The notes under the pieces are model-generated. The model searched no databases. It saw only the letters and a program-made list of their open reading frames with translations, and was not told the DNA's origin. DNA of 8,056 nt. Source: Myxococcota bacterium. GTDB lineage: Bacteria > Myxococcota > Polyangia > GCA-2747355 > JAKLHH01. The stretch's first letter is position 1, and every line of letters begins with the position of its first letter. The DNA lies in assembly GCA_022710245.1 (NCBI GenBank), contig JAKLHH010000305.1, positions 1 through 8,056 on the forward strand, read 5' to 3'. The position numbers and the translations under genes were made by a program. This document shows positions 5,907 to 8,056 of this stretch, piece by piece.

Positions 5907-6930
5907 AGCGCCGCAGGTAGCGCACGGCGCCGGAGCCCGATCCGTCGTCGAGCTTGCAGGCGTAGGTCTGGTTGAGCTTGGCCGCGAAGGTCGTCGGGTC
6001 GATCTGCTGGCGGACCACCTGGACCGCGCCGTCGGAGCTCAGCGCGAGCTTCGTGTACATGAAGACGTAGCCGGTCTGGCCGGCGTCCGCGGGGTCCAGC
6101 GCGAGGATCGCCTCGGAGGCCGAGAGGCGCGCCTTGGAGCCCGGGTAGAGGAGCCCGGCGGCGAACCACTCGAAGGTGCCCATGGCCAGGTTGACCAGCG
6201 AGGGATCGCTGGCGGGCGAGGCGTCGGAGCCCGCGCCGAGGGTGCACCTCGACAGATCCGCGACCGCCGTGACCGGCTCCCCCGCCTGCAGCGCCGTCAT
6301 CACCGCGTCGAGGCCCTTCAGCTGCTCCGGCTGCGCCGGCGCACCCGCCGGGTTCTCGACGTGGACCGCGGCGCCCTTGCCCGCCTCGAGCGAGCACTCG
6401 AAGACCTCGCTCATGGTCACCGTGGAGCCCGGCACCATCAGGTACTGGGAGATCACCTGCACGGCCCCGCTCTCGAGGATCCGGATGGTGGCGTTGTTGT
6501 AGACGTGGGCGTTCTTGTCGGTGCCGGCAGAGAGCGGGTCGAGGATCAGCTTGCTGTCCGAGAAGACGATCTGGCCATTCGCCACCGCGCCGCCCTTGCT
6601 CAGGCGCTCGGCCGCCAGGGCATACACCCCGCCGACGGCGTTCGGCCCCTTGGCCCCCGCGAGCGAGCACTGGCCGTACTTGAAGATCGCCCGCAGCGGC
6701 CTGCCGGCCTGGTAGGCCGCCAGGATCTCGTCGAAGGTCTTCAGCTGCGTCGTCCGCGGCGTGGCCGGGGCGGGTCCGTCGGGCTTCACGCTGGCCTCGC
6801 GCGGCTGGCCCTGATCCGGGCCTGCCTCCGCAGCGGCCGGGGGGCTTCCGTCCGGGCAGGTCTTGTCAGAGCTGCCGCAGCCTGCGGCGAGCGCGAGGGT
6901 GGCGAGGACGAGCGAAGCACGAGTCAGCAT
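5905..6930 (-). CDS. Lipoprotein with two tandem VirK-like domains
   Basis: A 341-residue protein starting at the ATG whose first base is 6930, just after a full AAGGAGGT. The frame is open upstream to 7191, but only this start gives an immediate lipoprotein signal: SLVLATLALAAGC with lipid-modified C18. A Pro/Ala/Asp-rich linker (19-60) follows. Two copies of a VirK-like fold then appear. Domain 1 (about 62-191) begins LKTFDEILAAYQAG and contains C88 in KYGQCSL and C179 in VFECSLEAG. Domain 2 (about 203-338) begins LKGLDAVMTALQAG and contains C229 in DLSRCTL and C325 in TYACKLDDG. The 'aLqaG..v..v.dls.Ct ... y.C.l..G' pattern is that of the VirK family, named from Agrobacterium, whose molecular function is not established. 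The equivalent cysteines are 91 and 96 residues apart and may be a disulfide in each domain. It is probably anchored on the outer or inner membrane, facing the periplasm. Confidence 0.8.
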   Translation of the reverse strand: MLTRASLVLATLALAAGCGSSDKTCPDGSPPAAAEAGPDQGQPREASVKPDGPAPATPRTTQLKTFDEILAAYQAGRPLRAIFKYGQCSLAGAKGPNAVGGVYALAAERLSKGGAVANGQIVFSDSKLILDPLSAGTDKNAHVYNNATIRILESGAVQVISQYLMVPGSTVTMSEVFECSLEAGKGAAVHVENPAGAPAQPEQLKGLDAVMTALQAGEPVTAVADLSRCTLGAGSDASPASDPSLVNLAMGTFEWFAAGLLYPGSKARLSASEAILALDPADAGQTGYVFMYTKLALSSDGAVQVVRQQIDPTTFAAKLNQTYACKLDDGSGSGAVRYLRR

Positions 6931-6933
6931 GAG

Positions 6934-6941
6934 ACCTCCTT
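6934..6941 (-). promoter_or_regulatory. Consensus ribosome binding site of the VirK-like lipoprotein gene
   Basis: The minus strand reads AAGGAGGT, an eight-base match to the 16S rRNA 3' end, with 3 nt to the ATG at 6930 (4 nt from GGAGG). It fixes the start despite the longer open frame. Confidence 0.8.
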
Positions 6942-7189
6942 GAGCCCGACGCGTGGGCGCGGGCGAGCACGCAGCTGCGAACGGAAGGTGCAGCCGGCGC
7001 GCCAGTTGTCGCAGCACCAGGCTCGTCGAGGGTCTGGCAGCGAGCGCCTGCAACCTGAGGTGGGCAGCGGCTAGCGGGTTCGCCAGCCCGAGTGCCCACG
7101 GTCGTGCGTCGGGAGCCAGCTGGCTGCTCGAAGTCCCGGGATGAGGTGCCTCGGGGGCGGCAAGCCCCTTGCAACAACCCGCTCCAGCC
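6942..7189. other. Divergent intergenic region between two lipoprotein genes
   Basis: No gene is supported in this stretch. It must hold the promoters for both lipoprotein genes, but no convincing -35/-10 pair was found. Two perfect palindromes are centred on CAGCTG: CGCAGCTGCG (6970-6979) and AGCCAGCTGGCT (7114-7125). A GGGGC/GCCCC hairpin with a 5-nt loop (7154-7168) lies in the likely leader of the rightward gene. Confidence 0.4.
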
Positions 7190-7195
7190 AAGGAG
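7190..7195 (+). promoter_or_regulatory. Ribosome binding site of the SH3-repeat lipoprotein gene
   Basis: AAGGAG lies 8 nt before the ATG at 7204 but only 2 nt before the ATG at 7198. Spacing therefore favours the second ATG. Confidence 0.6.
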
Positions 7196-7203
7196 CGATG
7201 CCG

Positions 7204-8056
7204 ATGACCCGATCCTCACTGCTCGCCGCGCTGCTCATCCTCCAGGCCTGCGCCGCCGCTGACTCAGAGCTCGCCCCGGTGTGGAACAAGGCGGACGGGC
7301 GCGCCGCGATGCCGGACACCTACCAGCAGCAGCCGGCGCCGGCGCCGGACCTGGGCGCGCCGGCGCCGGATCAGCAGACGAAGAAGCCCGAGGAGACCCC
7401 ACCCGCGCAGAAGGACTGCAAGGCGGGGCTCGAGGCCGAGGGGACGCGCTGGGTGAAGAAGGGCGCCGGCGCGCAGAGCCTCTACTCCGCTCCGGGCGGG
7501 AGCGCGGGCGGCGGGGCCGTCGTCGGGACGGTGCCCGAGGGCGCCGACGAGAAGCTCACCTACTTCCCGGTCGCCAGCAAGGGCGGCTGGGCCTGCGTCC
7601 TCTACAAGACGCTCTACGGCTACGTGAGCGCGGTGAACCTGGCGGTCACCGCGCCCGCGGGCACCGTCGGCTGCAAGGCCGGCCTGCCGCAGAACGGCTA
7701 CCGCTGGGTGAAGTCCGGCACCGGCGCGCTGAACCTGCGCAGCGAGCCGAGCCCCGCGGGCGGTGCGGCCACGGTGCTGGTGGCCATCCCCGAGGGGGCC
7801 TCGTACAAGGCCGCCTACTACCCGCAGGGCGACGAGCCGGGCTGGGCCTGCGTCGGCTACGAGGCCAAGATCGGCTACTCGTCAGCGAAGTACCTCGCGG
7901 CCGCCCCGCCAGCGCCGCCGAGCTCGAACCCGGATCCCGATCCGTCCGATCCCGACAGCAGCCCACCCGAGAAGAGCGACGAGAGCGGCAGCGGCACCTG
8001 CAAGGTCAACCCGGACGCCGGCTGCTGGTGGTTCAGCAAGCCCTGCGACTGGCGCG
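7204..8056 (+). CDS. Lipoprotein with two SH3-like repeats, 3'-partial
   Basis: The frame is open to the right edge, with 284 residues visible from ATG 7204; ATG 7198 would add Met-Pro. The N-terminus TRSSLLAALLILQAC is a lipoprotein signal with C16 as lipidation site; Gln at -2 is slightly atypical. A Pro/Ala/Asp-rich linker runs to about 70. Two homologous repeats follow, 72-146 and 157-231. Each starts CKAG, continues with RWVKxGxGAxxLxSxP and PEGA, and has GWAC near its end. Both have exactly 59 residues between the cysteines (C72-C131, C157-C216), suggesting one disulfide per domain. The second contains ALNLRSEPSPAGG, typical of bacterial SH3 (SH3_3-like) domains, which often bind peptidoglycan or peptide in envelope proteins. 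After a Pro/Asp/Ser linker (232-264) a cysteine-rich segment (C266, C274, C281) begins and is cut off. No catalytic domain is visible, so the overall function is unknown. Confidence 0.75.
   Translation, partial: MTRSSLLAALLILQACAAADSELAPVWNKADGRAAMPDTYQQQPAPAPDLGAPAPDQQTKKPEETPPAQKDCKAGLEAEGTRWVKKGAGAQSLYSAPGGSAGGGAVVGTVPEGADEKLTYFPVASKGGWACVLYKTLYGYVSAVNLAVTAPAGTVGCKAGLPQNGYRWVKSGTGALNLRSEPSPAGGAATVLVAIPEGASYKAAYYPQGDEPGWACVGYEAKIGYSSAKYLAAAPPAPPSSNPDPDPSDPDSSPPEKSDESGSGTCKVNPDAGCWWFSKPCDWR

Noticed and set aside
5699..6670. In-frame upstream extension of the alpha-galactosidase, which would make a 951-residue protein
   Set aside because: The extension runs out of frame through the VirK-like gene and the 14-bp repeats, and shows no domain. 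The start at 5698 has a ribosome site and leads straight into a signal peptide.
6931..7191. Longer N-terminus for the VirK-like lipoprotein
   Set aside because: It would bury the lipobox at about residue 105. A perfect AAGGAGGT precedes the ATG at 6930.
7198..7203. ATG at 7198 as start of the SH3-repeat lipoprotein
   Set aside because: Only 2 nt from AAGGAG; the ATG at 7204 has 8-nt spacing. The difference is two residues and not certain.

Overview
The window is very GC-rich bacterial DNA. It has strong G/C third-position bias, which opens long spurious frames on the antisense strands. Short lipoprotein signal peptides followed by Pro/Ala/Asp-rich linkers, an SBBP-type beta-propeller protein and many exported products fit a myxobacterium-like or other deltaproteobacterial-grade organism (Myxococcota). 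That placement is inferred from style, not from a marker gene.

Layout, left to right: (1) the 3' part of an SBBP beta-propeller protein (+), cut by the left edge; (2) a secreted C39-like papain-fold cysteine peptidase (+), whose Gly/Arg-rich tail is written by short DNA repeats that continue past its stop codon; (3) a periplasmic single-domain rhodanese (-), convergent with the peptidase; (4) a LysR-family regulator (+), divergent from the rhodanese across a compact 109-bp control region; (5) a secreted GH36-type alpha-galactosidase (-), convergent with the LysR gene; (6) a lipoprotein with two tandem VirK-like domains (-), upstream of the alpha-galactosidase on the same strand, with a five-copy 14-bp tandem repeat right after its stop; (7) a second lipoprotein (+), divergent from the VirK gene, with two SH3-like repeats, running off the right edge.

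At least five of the seven products carry an export signal, and the SBBP protein is probably exported too. LysR is the only clearly cytoplasmic one. The best-supported functional unit is the LysR/rhodanese pair. The space between them holds a sigma70-like promoter facing the rhodanese, a LysR-type ATC-N9-GAT box centred about 65 bp upstream of the predicted transcription start, and a palindrome over the -35. This suggests the regulator controls the sulfurtransferase. The other genes look like independent envelope or accessory genes, with no obvious shared pathway.

I saw no rRNA, tRNA, CRISPR array, transposase, integrase or attachment site. The least ordinary items are the LysR/rhodanese control region, the duplicated VirK lipoprotein, and repeat DNA that builds protein tails or sits against stop codons. 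None of these alone shows a new system.
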